Part shown: positions 29,895 through 39,603 of the stretch, piece by piece | Position numbering within the stretch: the stretch's first letter is position 1 | Layout of the letters: the number at the start of each line of letters is the position of its first letter | Assembly (NCBI RefSeq): GCF_021729845.1 | Contig: NZ_CP063397.1 | Span: forward strand, 2,184,001-2,248,000 | Reading direction: 5' to 3' | From: Rhizobium sp. SL42 | Lineage (GTDB): Bacteria > Pseudomonadota > Alphaproteobacteria > Rhizobiales > Rhizobiaceae | DNA: 64,000 bases | Translations under genes and position numbers: made by a program | The notes under the pieces: model-generated | What the model saw: the letters and a program-made list of their open reading frames with translations, nothing else | The model's database searches: none | What the model was told of the DNA's origin: nothing

Positions 29895-32255
29895 TCACCG
29901 TCTTGGGCGGTTGGGCCGCGTTCCAGGCGTCTTTGCGCCGCGTCGACCAGACTTGTGGAACGAGCGGGTGCCGACCGGCAGCTTTCGGCCTTCGCTCAGC
30001 ATCTCGAACCGCAAGGCACCGGCAAGCGGTGCTGCTTCCGCCAGGCGAACCTCGACGCTGTCACCCAACTGATAGCCGAGCCCGGTTCGTTCGCCGACCA
30101 GTGCCTGATGCGCTTCGTCATAGATATAGTAGTCGCGGCCCAGGGTGGACACCGGCACGAAGCCATCGGCGCCAAACTGCGGCAGGCTGATGAACAGGCC
30201 CGCCTTGGTCACGCCCGACACCCGGCCATCGAACGCTTCACCGATGCGACCGGCGAGATGATGCGCGATCAGTCGGTTGATCGTGTCGCGCTCGGCGGCC
30301 ATGGCGCGGCGTTCGAAGGTCGAAATTTCGGCGGCGATATCGTCGAGGCTTGCCTCTTCCTCCGGCGTGATCCCGCCTTCGCCAAGACCCAGCGAACCGA
30401 CTAGCGCCCGATGTACGATCAGGTCGGCATAGCGGCGGATCGGCGAGGTGAAGTGCGCATATTTCAACAGGTTGAGGCCGAAATGTCCGATGTTTTCGGG
30501 ACTGTAGATTGCCTGGCTCTGGCTGCGCAGCACCATCTCGTTGACCATGATCTGGTGCGGCGTATCGACAGCCTTGGCCAGGATGCCGTTGAATGAGTTC
30601 GAGCGCAGGTTGCCGCCCTTGACCAGCGAGAAGCCGATCGTCGCCAGGAATTCGCGCAGCACCTCCTGCTTGGACAGCGTCGGCGCGTCATGGATGCGGT
30701 AGACCAGCGGCTGGCGCTTCTTTTCCAGCGTCTCGGCGGCTGCGACATTGGCCTGGATCATCATCTCCTCGATCAGCTTGTGTGCGTCGAGGCGTTCGGG
30801 AATATGCACACGATCGACGGTGCCGTCTTCTTTCAGGATGATCTTGCGCTCCGGCATGTCGAGCTCGAGCGGCTGGCGTCGGTCGCGGCCGCGCTTGAGT
30901 GTCGCGTAGGCGGCCCATAGCGGCTTCAGGATGGGCTCGAGCAGCGGGCTGGCCTTGTCGTCCGGTTTCCCGTCGATCGCTGCCTGCGCCTGCTGGTAGG
31001 AGAGCTTGGCCGCACTTTTCATCATGATGCGATGAAAGGTGTGTCCGGCCTTGCGGCCTTCGTGGGAGAAGACCATACGCACGGCAAGGGCCGGACGATC
31101 GACGCCTTCGCGTAGCGAGCAGAGATCGTTGGAGATGCGCTCCGGCAGCATTGGCACGACGCGGTCGGGGAAATAGACCGAATTGCCGCGCTTCAGCGCC
31201 TCACGGTCCAGCGCGGATTTCGGCCGCACGTAATAGGAGACGTCGGCAATCGCCACCGTGACGATCACGCCGCCCGGATTGTCCGGCGAAGGGTCCGGTT
31301 CGGCATAGACCGCGTCGTCGTGATCCTTGGCGTCGGCCGGATCGATGGTGATCAGCGGCACGTCGCGCCAGTCCTCGCGATGCGACATCGAGGCCGGTTT
31401 TGCCTCTTCGGCTTCAGCGATGACCGATTGCGGGAAGATATAGGGAATGCCATGTGCATGGATGGCGATCATCGAGATCGCCTTTTCCGTGGCGACCGAA
31501 CCGACCACGTTCAAGACGCGCGCGCGGGTCAGGCCGAAGCGGCTGGAGCGCGCGACCTCGACTTCGACCAGGTCGCCGTCCTTGGCCTCGCCGAGATCCG
31601 TCGCATCGATCTGCAATTCCTCGCCGCGCCGCTCGATCGGCATCAGGCGCGCACTGCCGTCTGCCATGGCGCGAACGACGCCAAGCAGGGCGCCGCGCTG
31701 CTTGTCGATGATCTTGATGACGCGTGCCGTATAGGCGGGGCCTGCCCTGTCCTTGGACGGGAAGATCTTCGCCAGCACCCGGTCGCCCAGTCCGCCGACC
31801 GGCGTCTTGCCCTTGGTGCGGTCACTGCTCGACTGGCGGATGGATACGGCAGGTGCAGCGCCAAGTTCTTCCGGCCATTCCGCCGGACGGCCGATCAGTT
31901 CGCCATCCTTGTCGCGGGTGGTGATGTCGAGAACAGTCACAGGTGGCAGGGCACCGGGACGCGCCAGCGTCTTGCGGTTCTTGGTCAGCATGCCGTCGTT
32001 TTCGAGATCTTTCAGCGCCTGCTTCAACTCGACGCGCTGCTCGCCCTTCAGGCCGAATGCCTTGGCAATCTCGCGCTTGGAGGCCCGGTCCGGATTGTCG
32101 GTGATGAACTGCATCAGAACATCGCGCGGCGGAACCTCGCCGTGGATGATCACCGGCTTATCGGGCACGGCACCGGCTGCCGCGTTCGCCGCCCGCCGAG
32201 CCTTGCGATTGGCGGGGCCGGTCGAGTGGCCATGTTCACGCGGCAGTTTGGTCAA
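29895..32255 (-). CDS. rnr: Ribonuclease R
   Basis: Processive 3'-to-5' exoribonuclease of the RNB family, able to degrade structured RNA. The 786-residue protein has an N-terminal winged-helix part, cold-shock-like domains and the catalytic RNB domain with DPADAKDHDDAVYAE (acidic metal ligands near residue 300). It also has SPIRRYADLIVHR, then an S1 domain and a basic tail. The probable start is TTG 32255, two bases after the topA stop, with an AAGAAGAG site; no upstream alternative fits. Confidence 0.94.
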   Translation of the reverse strand: MTKLPREHGHSTGPANRKARRAANAAAGAVPDKPVIIHGEVPPRDVLMQFITDNPDRASKREIAKAFGLKGEQRVELKQALKDLENDGMLTKNRKTLARPGALPPVTVLDITTRDKDGELIGRPAEWPEELGAAPAVSIRQSSSDRTKGKTPVGGLGDRVLAKIFPSKDRAGPAYTARVIKIIDKQRGALLGVVRAMADGSARLMPIERRGEELQIDATDLGEAKDGDLVEVEVARSSRFGLTRARVLNVVGSVATEKAISMIAIHAHGIPYIFPQSVIAEAEEAKPASMSHREDWRDVPLITIDPADAKDHDDAVYAEPDPSPDNPGGVIVTVAIADVSYYVRPKSALDREALKRGNSVYFPDRVVPMLPERISNDLCSLREGVDRPALAVRMVFSHEGRKAGHTFHRIMMKSAAKLSYQQAQAAIDGKPDDKASPLLEPILKPLWAAYATLKRGRDRRQPLELDMPERKIILKEDGTVDRVHIPERLDAHKLIEEMMIQANVAAAETLEKKRQPLVYRIHDAPTLSKQEVLREFLATIGFSLVKGGNLRSNSFNGILAKAVDTPHQIMVNEMVLRSQSQAIYSPENIGHFGLNLLKYAHFTSPIRRYADLIVHRALVGSLGLGEGGITPEEEASLDDIAAEISTFERRAMAAERDTINRLIAHHLAGRIGEAFDGRVSGVTKAGLFISLPQFGADGFVPVSTLGRDYYIYDEAHQALVGERTGLGYQLGDSVEVRLAEAAPLAGALRFEMLSEGRKLPVGTRSFHKSGRRGAKTPGTRPNRPRR

Positions 32256-32257
32256 TG

Positions 32258-34987
32258 TCAGCTCTTCTTCGCTTTGCTGGCCGCCTTGGCCTTCGGCTTG
32301 GCGGCGGATGTTTTTGCCGGCTTGGCTTCGGCGCCATCGGCAACCTTGGCTTTCGCCGTTTTTGTGGCTTTTGCCCCGGTCTTGGTCGGCGTCTTGGCTG
32401 CTGCCTTGGTTCCCGCTTTGGCTGCGGTCTTTGCTGGCGCCTTCTTGGCCTTGGCCTTGCCGCCGCCGTCCTTGGCGATGCGCTCGGCGATCAGAAGCAG
32501 CGCCTCTTCCACCGTGACCGCCTGCGGTTCTTTGCCCTTCGGCAAGGTAGCATTGACCTTGCCCCAGTTCACATAGGGGCCATAACGCCCTTCGCGAACG
32601 GTCATCGCGCCACCATCGGGATGGTCGCCCAATTCCTTCAGGGCAACGGCAGCAGTCCGTCCGCCTGGTCCCTTACTCTGCTTTTCAGCCAGAACTGTGA
32701 CCGCACGGTTGAGACCGATGGTGAACACGTCCTCGATGCTCTCGACATTGGCATAGGTGCCTTCATGCAGGACGAAGGGACCATAGCGGCCGAGGCCTGC
32801 CGAAATCATCTTGCCGGTTTCCGGATGCAATCCGACTTCACGCGGCAGGGCAAGCAGCGACTGCGCCTTGTCGAAATCGATGTCCCCCGGAGACCAGCCC
32901 TTCGGCAGCGAGGAGCGCTTGGCTTCCTTCCCGTCGCCGCGCTGGACATAGGGGCCAAACCGGCCGGACCGCAGCGAAATCTCTTCCTCGGTCACGGGAT
33001 CCTTGCCGAGAGCCTTCGGCTCGTTGCCGCCGGCTTCCGCCTCGGCGCCGCCTTCGGAGGACAACTGGCGGGTGAAGTTGCATTCCGGATAGTTCGAGCA
33101 GCCGACAAAGGCGCCGTACTTGCCCAGCTTCAGCGACAGGTTGCCGGTTCCGCAGACCTGGCAGATCCGCGGATCCGAACCGTCCTCGCGTTTGGGGAAG
33201 ACCAGCGGCGCCAGCGCTTCGTTCAGCGCATCCAGCACATTGGTGACACGCAGTTCCTTGGTGTCCTCGATCTGGCCGAAGAAATTCGTCCAGAAGTCGC
33301 GCAACACGTCCTTCCAGTTCAGCTCACCGGCCGAAATCCTGTCGAGCTTTTCTTCCAGATCCGCGGTGAAATCATATTCCACATAGCGGGTGAAGAAGCT
33401 TTCGAGGAAGGCCGTCACCAGCCGGCCCTTGGAATGCGGGATCAGCTTGCGTTTGTCGGTGATGACATATTCGCGGTCGGAAAGCGTCTTCAGCGTCGCA
33501 GCGTAAGTGGACGGGCGGCCGATGCCGAGTTCTTCCATCTTCTTGATCAGCGAGGCTTCCGAATAGCGCGGCGGCGGCTCGGTGAAGTGCTGGCTGGCAT
33601 TGACCTTCTGCTTGGCCAGCGCCTCGCGGGCATTGATCTCCGGCAGGCGGCCATCCTCGTCGTCGCCATCGTCAGACTGTTCGCCGTCTTCCTTCTGGTC
33701 GGTATAGGCGGCAATGAAGCCGTCGAAGCGGATGACCGATCCAACAGCGCGCAGGCCGGCCTTTTCGCCATTGTTGTCGGCAAGGATCTCGACGGTCGTG
33801 CGCTCGATCTCGGCGGATGCCATCTGGCTGGCAATACCGCGCTTCCAGATCAGGTCGTAGAGCTTCAACTGGTCGGCATCGAGGTAACGGCGAACCTTGT
33901 CCGGCGAACGGGTGAATTCCGTCGGGCGAATGGCTTCGTGCGCTTCCTGCGCATTCTTCGCCTTGGTCGAGTAGATGCGCGCCTTTTCCGGAACGTAACG
34001 CGGGCCGAACTGGTCGGCGACGGCGGCACGCGCGGCATCGATCGCTTCGGGCGCCATCTGCACGCCATCTGTACGCATATAGGTGATCAGACCGACGGTC
34101 TCGCCGCCGATGTCGATCCCTTCATAAAGCTTCTGCGCGATCTGCATCGTCCGCGAGGCCGAGTAGCCGAGCTTCGACGACGCGGCCTGTTGCAACGTGG
34201 AGGTGGTGAACGGAGGCCCCGGATTGCGCTTGACCGGCTTGGCTTCGACGCTGTCCACGGCATAACGCGCGCCTTCGAGAAGCGCCTTGATGGTGGCTGC
34301 CTGGTCGCCGGTGGTCACCGAGTTACGCTGGATGCGCTTGCCCAGATGCGACACGAGCTTCGCTTCGAATTCGTCGCCGCGCGGCGTCTTCAAAAGGGCG
34401 GAGATGTTCCAGTATTCCTCGGCGACGAAACGTTCGATTTCGTTTTCGCGGTCGCAGACGAGGCGAAGCGCCACCGACTGCACGCGGCCGGCCGAGCGGG
34501 CACCGGGCAGCTTGCGCCACAGAACCGGCGACAGGTTGAAGCCGACAAGATAGTCGAGCGCGCGGCGGGCCAGATAGGCGTCGACCAGCGGCGTATCGAT
34601 GTCGCGCGGATTTGCCATGGCGTCGAGCACGGCTTTCTTGGTGATCGCATTAAAGACGACGCGCTTGACCGGCTTGTCGCCGATCACCTTCTTCTTTTTC
34701 AGAAGATCGAGCACATGCCAGGAAATCGCCTCGCCCTCGCGATCCGGGTCGGTCGCGAGAAACAGTCCGTCGGCGGACTTCAACGCGTCGGCGATGTCCT
34801 TCATGCGCTTGGCCGATGCCGTATCGACCTCCCAAAGCATTTCGAAATCGCTGTCGGGAAGCACGGATCCGTCCTTGGCCGGCAAATCGCGCACATGGCC
34901 GAAAGAAGCGAGCACTTTATACCCCGGTCCAAGGTATTTATTGATCGTCTTGGCTTTGGCCGGGGATTCTACAACTACGACGTTCAT
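32258..34987 (-). CDS. topA: DNA topoisomerase I
   Basis: Type IA topoisomerase that relaxes negative supercoils. The 909-residue protein opens with the Toprim start MNVVVVESPAKAKTINKYLG and carries the catalytic tyrosine in GLITYMRTDG. One intact four-cysteine zinc element is visible (CQVCGTG and CSNYPEC), followed by C-terminal repeats of the type GRFGPYVQRGDG and GRYGPFVLHEG. The last about 80 residues are a Lys/Ala/Pro/Thr-rich tail, probably disordered and DNA-binding. It heads the topA-rnr-DUF983 operon. Confidence 0.96.
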   Translation of the reverse strand: MNVVVVESPAKAKTINKYLGPGYKVLASFGHVRDLPAKDGSVLPDSDFEMLWEVDTASAKRMKDIADALKSADGLFLATDPDREGEAISWHVLDLLKKKKVIGDKPVKRVVFNAITKKAVLDAMANPRDIDTPLVDAYLARRALDYLVGFNLSPVLWRKLPGARSAGRVQSVALRLVCDRENEIERFVAEEYWNISALLKTPRGDEFEAKLVSHLGKRIQRNSVTTGDQAATIKALLEGARYAVDSVEAKPVKRNPGPPFTTSTLQQAASSKLGYSASRTMQIAQKLYEGIDIGGETVGLITYMRTDGVQMAPEAIDAARAAVADQFGPRYVPEKARIYSTKAKNAQEAHEAIRPTEFTRSPDKVRRYLDADQLKLYDLIWKRGIASQMASAEIERTTVEILADNNGEKAGLRAVGSVIRFDGFIAAYTDQKEDGEQSDDGDDEDGRLPEINAREALAKQKVNASQHFTEPPPRYSEASLIKKMEELGIGRPSTYAATLKTLSDREYVITDKRKLIPHSKGRLVTAFLESFFTRYVEYDFTADLEEKLDRISAGELNWKDVLRDFWTNFFGQIEDTKELRVTNVLDALNEALAPLVFPKREDGSDPRICQVCGTGNLSLKLGKYGAFVGCSNYPECNFTRQLSSEGGAEAEAGGNEPKALGKDPVTEEEISLRSGRFGPYVQRGDGKEAKRSSLPKGWSPGDIDFDKAQSLLALPREVGLHPETGKMISAGLGRYGPFVLHEGTYANVESIEDVFTIGLNRAVTVLAEKQSKGPGGRTAAVALKELGDHPDGGAMTVREGRYGPYVNWGKVNATLPKGKEPQAVTVEEALLLIAERIAKDGGGKAKAKKAPAKTAAKAGTKAAAKTPTKTGAKATKTAKAKVADGAEAKPAKTSAAKPKAKAASKAKKS

Positions 34988-35282
34988 TGCTTCTTTGCGC
35001 CTTCATCAGTGCTCTCAATCGGCTGCACAGTGCCGCGGCATTGGAATACCGGATTTCCGACATGGAGGGCGAAAGCGCTGCGGTCAAGGGGGGAGGGTGA
35101 TTTTCCGCGTTTGCAACGTGATGCAACCAATGAGAGCTTTTATGAAATTTGCAATTTTTAAGAATTGCGCTATCGTGGGCATATTGGAACTTTGACGGCA
35201 TGTTGGCGACACCGTCTGCAACTGTGAGCAATGTAGGATGGCAAGAGACCCGATCGGTTTGAATGGTCGAGAATCCAGCACT
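34988..35282. other. Divergent intergenic region topA / small gene
   Basis: About 295 bases between two divergent genes. It contains a short AT-rich palindrome (GCAATT / AATTGC, 35151-35168) and no clear promoter elements. A TTGACG at about 35192 could be a -35 for the rightward gene. Confidence 0.4.
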
Positions 35283-35471
35283 ATGGCGAACATTGCCTAC
35301 ATCCGGCAGATGTTGGGCGAGTTGCGCGGCGTGGCCGAGAGCGAGGGTGCCGAAATGCTATGCTACCTGATTGAAATGGCTTACGTCGAAGCCGGTGACG
35401 TCCAGTCTGGACGCCGCGCGCTGTCACTCGGTCATGGTCAGCGAAACAAATCCCCCGGCGTGCCGATCTAG
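35283..35471 (+). CDS. Small conserved-looking acidic protein (62 residues)
   Basis: Translation from ATG 35283 gives MANIAYIRQMLGELRGVAES followed by an amphipathic helical middle and a basic tail. I do not recognise a named family, but its codon use and composition look like real coding sequence, and similar small genes next to dprA are familiar from rhizobia. The last 48 bases overlap the 3' end of dprA on the other strand. An ATG 15 codons upstream (35238) is possible. Confidence 0.6.
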   Translation: MANIAYIRQMLGELRGVAESEGAEMLCYLIEMAYVEAGDVQSGRRALSLGHGQRNKSPGVPI

Positions 35472-36581
35472 GCGCCCGGCGATATCCAGCTCCAGCAGGA
35501 CAAGATAGACGGATGATGCTGGCAGACCGGTATGCCGGATGATGTCGTCAATTTCGACGGGCGTCGGCCCAAGCGCATCAACGATGATCGAACGTTCGTC
35601 ATCATTCGGCGGCGGTGCCATGGCCCGAGGGCCATTCTCCTGATCGCCCGGTTCATCTGCCTCCGGCTGCTGAAACAAATCGATCCGTGACAAAGGCGCC
35701 AGCGCCTGAAGAACATCCGAAGATCGTGTCGTGACCGTGGCGCCGTCCTTCAGCAGGCCATTGGTGCCCTCGCAGCGCGGATCGAGTGGCGAGCCGGGAA
35801 CGGCAAACACCAGCCGACCGAATTCGCCGGCCAGCCGCGCGGTGATCAGCGATCCCGATCGTGCGGCCGCTTCGATGACGACAACGCCGAGACCGACGCC
35901 GGCAATCAACCGGTTGCGCCGCGGAAAATCGCGGGCGCGGGGTTCCCAGCCGAACGGCATTTCCGAAATCGCCAGTCCGCGACCGTCGCAGATGGCGCGC
36001 AGTAGATCGATGTTTTCCGGTGGATAGGGCTGATCGAGCCCTCCGGCCATGGCGGCAATCGTGCCGGTATCGAGGCTTGCCCGATGGGCTGCCGCGTCGA
36101 TGCCGCGTGCAAGGCCGGAGACGATCGCATAACCGGCCTGGCCGATGTCGCGGGCCATCATCGCGGCGAACTTGGCGCCGCTGATCGAAGCATTGCGGGA
36201 GCCGACGATGCCGACGGCGGGACGTTCTGCGGTGGCAAGGTCGCCCTTTGCCGCGATCAGGGGAGGGGCGCCTTCGATCTGGCGCAATGCCGGCGGATAG
36301 TCCGGCTCGCCGATCCCGACGAACCGGGCGCCGAACCGGTAGGCGGTCTCCAGTTCGCGCTCCGCATCGGTGACACTGGCGATCCGGATGGTCCTGGACG
36401 ATCCGCCCCGCCGCGACAGTTCCGGCAGGGCTTCGAGCGCAGCTTCCGCCGAGCCGAAATGGTTGATCAGGTCGCGGAAGGTGGCAGGCCCGACATTGTC
36501 GCTGCGGATCAATCGCAGCCAGGAAATCCTCTGCCGGTCCGTCAGCGCAATCCCTTTTCGTCTTGCGCTGTCGTCCGGCAT
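35424..36581 (-). CDS. dprA: DNA-processing protein DprA
   Basis: Binds incoming single-stranded DNA and loads RecA during transformation; widely kept even in species not known to be competent. The 385-residue protein has an N-terminal SAM-like part and the Rossmann-fold core (VGIVGSRNASISGAKFAA, SGLARGIDAAAHRASLD, GVVVIEAAARSGSLITA). It also has a C-terminal winged-helix domain of about 60 residues. It is the last gene of the pyrB-pyrC'-plsY-dprA operon, with a 7-base gap from plsY. Confidence 0.94.
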   Translation of the reverse strand: MPDDSARRKGIALTDRQRISWLRLIRSDNVGPATFRDLINHFGSAEAALEALPELSRRGGSSRTIRIASVTDAERELETAYRFGARFVGIGEPDYPPALRQIEGAPPLIAAKGDLATAERPAVGIVGSRNASISGAKFAAMMARDIGQAGYAIVSGLARGIDAAAHRASLDTGTIAAMAGGLDQPYPPENIDLLRAICDGRGLAISEMPFGWEPRARDFPRRNRLIAGVGLGVVVIEAAARSGSLITARLAGEFGRLVFAVPGSPLDPRCEGTNGLLKDGATVTTRSSDVLQALAPLSRIDLFQQPEADEPGDQENGPRAMAPPPNDDERSIIVDALGPTPVEIDDIIRHTGLPASSVYLVLLELDIAGRLDRHAGGFVSLTMTE

Positions 36582-36588
36582 GGCTCTC

Positions 36589-37206
36589 CTAGCCTTTTTG
36601 TCCGATCTTGCTTTCGGTTCCGGCGATCAGCCGTTCGATATTGGGTCTGTGGCGCCAAAACGTTATGGCGGTCATGGCCGCCGTCACAAGTGCCGCCTCT
36701 TCAACTCCAAGTATCCACAACACAACCGGAATGACAAGTGTGGCGATCAGAGCGGACAACGAAGAGTAGCGAGTGATGAAGGCGACGGAGAGCCAGGCCA
36801 CGGCAAAGACCAGAACCATCAGCGGCGCCACGCCGAGCAACGTGCCGATATAGGTTGCCACGCCCTTGCCGCCCTTGAAGCCGAGCCATATCGGGAAGAG
36901 ATGACCGATGAAGGCGGCAAAGCCGGCCAGCAGTCCGGCATTCTGTCCGAATATCGCTTGTGCGATCACCGCTGCCGCCGTGGCTTTCAGTGCGTCCAGC
37001 AACAGCGTCACCGCGGCCAGCTTCTTGTTGCCGGTGCGCAGGACATTGGTTGCGCCGATATTGCCGGAGCCGATCGAGCGCAGGTCGCCCAGACCGGCCA
37101 TCCGGGTCAGAAGAAGGCCGAACGGGATTGAGCCGAGCAGATAGCCCAGAGCAAGGACAGCGACGAGCGCCGGCCAACCGATGGCGAGATAGTTGACGCT
37201 TGGCAC
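36589..37206 (-). CDS. plsY: Acyl-phosphate:glycerol-3-phosphate acyltransferase
   Basis: Integral membrane enzyme that transfers an acyl group from acyl phosphate to glycerol-3-phosphate, the first step of phospholipid synthesis. The 205-residue protein has five membrane segments and the family motifs [33 protein letters not shown] and [10 protein letters not shown]. The start is GTG 37206 with AGGGGGAAA upstream. Confidence 0.94.
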   Translation of the reverse strand: MPSVNYLAIGWPALVAVLALGYLLGSIPFGLLLTRMAGLGDLRSIGSGNIGATNVLRTGNKKLAAVTLLLDALKATAAAVIAQAIFGQNAGLLAGFAAFIGHLFPIWLGFKGGKGVATYIGTLLGVAPLMVLVFAVAWLSVAFITRYSSLSALIATLVIPVVLWILGVEEAALVTAAMTAITFWRHRPNIERLIAGTESKIGQKG

Positions 37207-37232
37207 CGTGTTTCCCCCTGCTTGTCTTTATC

Positions 37233-38528
37233 TTATGCGAGCGCGTGTACGCAGCGACCGGCAACATAGGTCGCGACCGCCCGTCCCGAGAAGCGCGCAT
37301 CCTCGAACGGCGTGTTCTTGGAGCGGCCGAGCAATTGATCCTTCGACACCAACCATGGCTCGTCGAGATCGACCAGTGCGATATCGGCACTCGCACCCGG
37401 CTTCAGCGTGCCACCCGGCAGGCCGAAGATTTCGGCCGGCCGCGTCGACATCGCATCGATCAGCCGCATCAGCGGAACATGGCCGGCGTGATGCAGGCGA
37501 AGGGCTGCAGACAGCATGGTCTCCAGTCCGCTTGCCCCGTCCGCCGCCTCGCCGAACGGCAGGCGCTTGGTGTCGACATCCTGCGGATCATGCGACGAGA
37601 CGATGATGTCGATGCTGCCATCGGCAATCGCCTGCACCATGCCCATGCGATCGTCCTCCGAGCGCAGCGGCGGATAGAGCTTGAAGAAGCTGCGATATTC
37701 GCCGATGTCATTCTCGTTCAGCGCCAGATGGTTGATCGAGATGCCGCAGGTGACCTTGGCGCCGCGCTTGCGCGCCACCTGGATCGCCTCGACCGATTCA
37801 GGCACCGAGATCTGGGCGGCGTGATACTTGGCCTTGGTCAGGGCGGCGATCCTGAGATCGCGCTCCAACGGAATGATTTCCGTTTCCTTCGGCACGCCCG
37901 ACAGCCCGAGCCAACTGGCCAGCAGCCCCTCGTTCATCACGCCATTGGCGCCGAGATATTTTTCCCGCGTCTCAAGCGAGATGACCGCACCGAATTCGCG
38001 GGCATAGGTCATCGCCCGACGCAGGACCTGTGTGTCGTTGAGTCCATGGCGGCCATTGGTGAATGCGACGGCGCCGGCGAGTTGCAGCAGGCCCATTTCG
38101 GTCATTTCCGAACTGGTCATGCCCTTGGTCAGGGCCGCTGCCGGATAGACATTGACGATGGCCGTGTCGCGCGCCGTCTTCTTCACAAATTCGACCAGCG
38201 CGATGTCATCGATGACGGGATCGGTTTCCGGCATCATGATGAAGGACGTGATACCGCCGGCGGCCGCGGCACGGCTGGCGGATGCGATCGTCTCGCGGTG
38301 TTCGTGGCCGGGTTCGCCGACAAATACGCGGGCATCGACGAGCCCCGGAATGGCGGTGAGGCCGCGGCAATCGCGGATCTCGGCGCCCTCGGGCACACCC
38401 TGGTTCTGCGCATCGGTACCGGCCGCCAGGATCTTGCCATCGGCTCCGATGATGATCGTGCCGACCTCGTCCAGCTTGCGTGAAGGATCGAGGATGCGAG
38501 CGTTTTTCAGGACGAGCGGTTTCATCAT
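37233..38528 (-). CDS. pyrC: Dihydroorotase-like protein PyrC', probably non-catalytic
   Basis: Member of the class I dihydroorotase family (431 residues), coupled to pyrB by an ATGATGA overlap. The metal motif D-x-H-x-H-x-R of active enzymes reads DARVFVG at residues 65-71: both histidines and the arginine are replaced. The later TDHAPH motif reads SSHDPQ, losing the catalytic aspartate. The fold-marking stretches [12 protein letters not shown] and [15 protein letters not shown] remain. As with Pseudomonas PyrC', it is most likely a structural partner of aspartate carbamoyltransferase, and an active dihydroorotase should be encoded elsewhere. Confidence 0.9.
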   Translation of the reverse strand: MMKPLVLKNARILDPSRKLDEVGTIIIGADGKILAAGTDAQNQGVPEGAEIRDCRGLTAIPGLVDARVFVGEPGHEHRETIASASRAAAAGGITSFIMMPETDPVIDDIALVEFVKKTARDTAIVNVYPAAALTKGMTSSEMTEMGLLQLAGAVAFTNGRHGLNDTQVLRRAMTYAREFGAVISLETREKYLGANGVMNEGLLASWLGLSGVPKETEIIPLERDLRIAALTKAKYHAAQISVPESVEAIQVARKRGAKVTCGISINHLALNENDIGEYRSFFKLYPPLRSEDDRMGMVQAIADGSIDIIVSSHDPQDVDTKRLPFGEAADGASGLETMLSAALRLHHAGHVPLMRLIDAMSTRPAEIFGLPGGTLKPGASADIALVDLDEPWLVSKDQLLGRSKNTPFEDARFSGRAVATYVAGRCVHALA

Positions 38529-39481
38529 GCGCCCATTCCCTCGCTGCGCGGACCGTTGTTTTGCGAGGTCAGCAATGTTTCCATCACCGCCATGCGCACG
38601 GCGACCCCCATTTCCACCTGCTGTTCGATCACGCTCTGCGGACCGTCTGCGACTTCCGAGGCGATTTCGACGCCGCGGTTCATCGGACCGGGATGCATCA
38701 CCAGCGCGTCTTCCTTGGCATATTTCAGCTTCTCGGCGTCGAGGCCGTAGAAGTGGAAATATTCCCGCACCGACGGCACGAAGGCGCCGGACATGCGCTC
38801 GCGCTGCAGCCGCAGCATCATCACCACATCGGCGTCCTTCAGCCCTTCCTTCATGTCGTGGAAGACTTCCACGCTCATGTCGGCAATACCGGATGGCAGC
38901 AGTGTTGCAGGCGCAACCACCCGGACGCGCGCACCCATGGCGTTGAGCAGAAGGATGTTGGAACGCGCAACGCGCGAATGCAGCACGTCGCCGCAGATCG
39001 CGACTATGATGCGCGACAGCTTGCCCTTGGCGCGACGGATGGTCAGCGCGTCAAGCAAGGCCTGCGTCGGATGCTCGTGCTGACCGTCGCCGGCATTGAC
39101 CACCGAGCAGGCGACTTTCTGGGCGAGAAGGGCTGCCGCCCCAGCCGAGGAGTGGCGCACGACAAGCACGTCCGGCCGCATCGCGTTCAGTGTCATGGCC
39201 GTGTCGATCAGCGTTTCGCCCTTTTTTACCGACGAATTGCCGACTGACATGTTCATCACGTCGGCGCCAAGCCGCTTGCCGGCAAGCTCGAACGAGGATT
39301 GCGTCCGCGTCGAGGCTTCAAAAAACAGATTGATCTGGGTAAGACCGCGCAAGGTGGAGGTCTTCTTCTCCCGCTGGCGGCTGATTTTCACGGCTTCGTC
39401 CGCCTTGTCGAGCAGGTACGTGATGTCCTGTTCGGTAAGGCCTTTGATGCCGATGAGATGGCGGTGGGGAAAGAAGACCAT
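38525..39481 (-). CDS. pyrB: Aspartate carbamoyltransferase catalytic chain
   Basis: Condenses carbamoyl phosphate and aspartate in pyrimidine synthesis. Signatures are [20 protein letters not shown] (carbamoyl phosphate site, near residue 53), [14 protein letters not shown] and [11 protein letters not shown]. Length is 318 residues. It heads the minus-strand operon, and its stop overlaps the start of the pyrC-like gene, consistent with a PyrB-PyrC' complex. It is divergent from aidB with a 122-base gap. Confidence 0.96.
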   Translation of the reverse strand: MVFFPHRHLIGIKGLTEQDITYLLDKADEAVKISRQREKKTSTLRGLTQINLFFEASTRTQSSFELAGKRLGADVMNMSVGNSSVKKGETLIDTAMTLNAMRPDVLVVRHSSAGAAALLAQKVACSVVNAGDGQHEHPTQALLDALTIRRAKGKLSRIIVAICGDVLHSRVARSNILLLNAMGARVRVVAPATLLPSGIADMSVEVFHDMKEGLKDADVVMMLRLQRERMSGAFVPSVREYFHFYGLDAEKLKYAKEDALVMHPGPMNRGVEIASEVADGPQSVIEQQVEMGVAVRMAVMETLLTSQNNGPRSEGMGA

Positions 39482-39603
39482 GGACGCCCTCCGTAGATGT
39501 CACGCGGTCTATAATGACTGGCAGGCGGCCGGGCAAGCATATGCTATGTGGATTGCGGCGCGTTCCCCATGTTAAACGAAATTCTTTGCGCTAGTAGAAC
39601 GGC

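Noticed and set aside
32270..32500. Repeat-like tract at the 3' end of topA
   Set aside because: It encodes the Lys/Ala/Pro/Thr-rich tail usual in this family's disordered ends and is not an independent repeat element.
32255..35161. 968-codon plus-strand ORF
   Set aside because: It is the exact antisense of topA, with an arginine-, leucine- and glycine-rich translation typical of high-GC shadow frames; topA on the minus strand has full family motifs.
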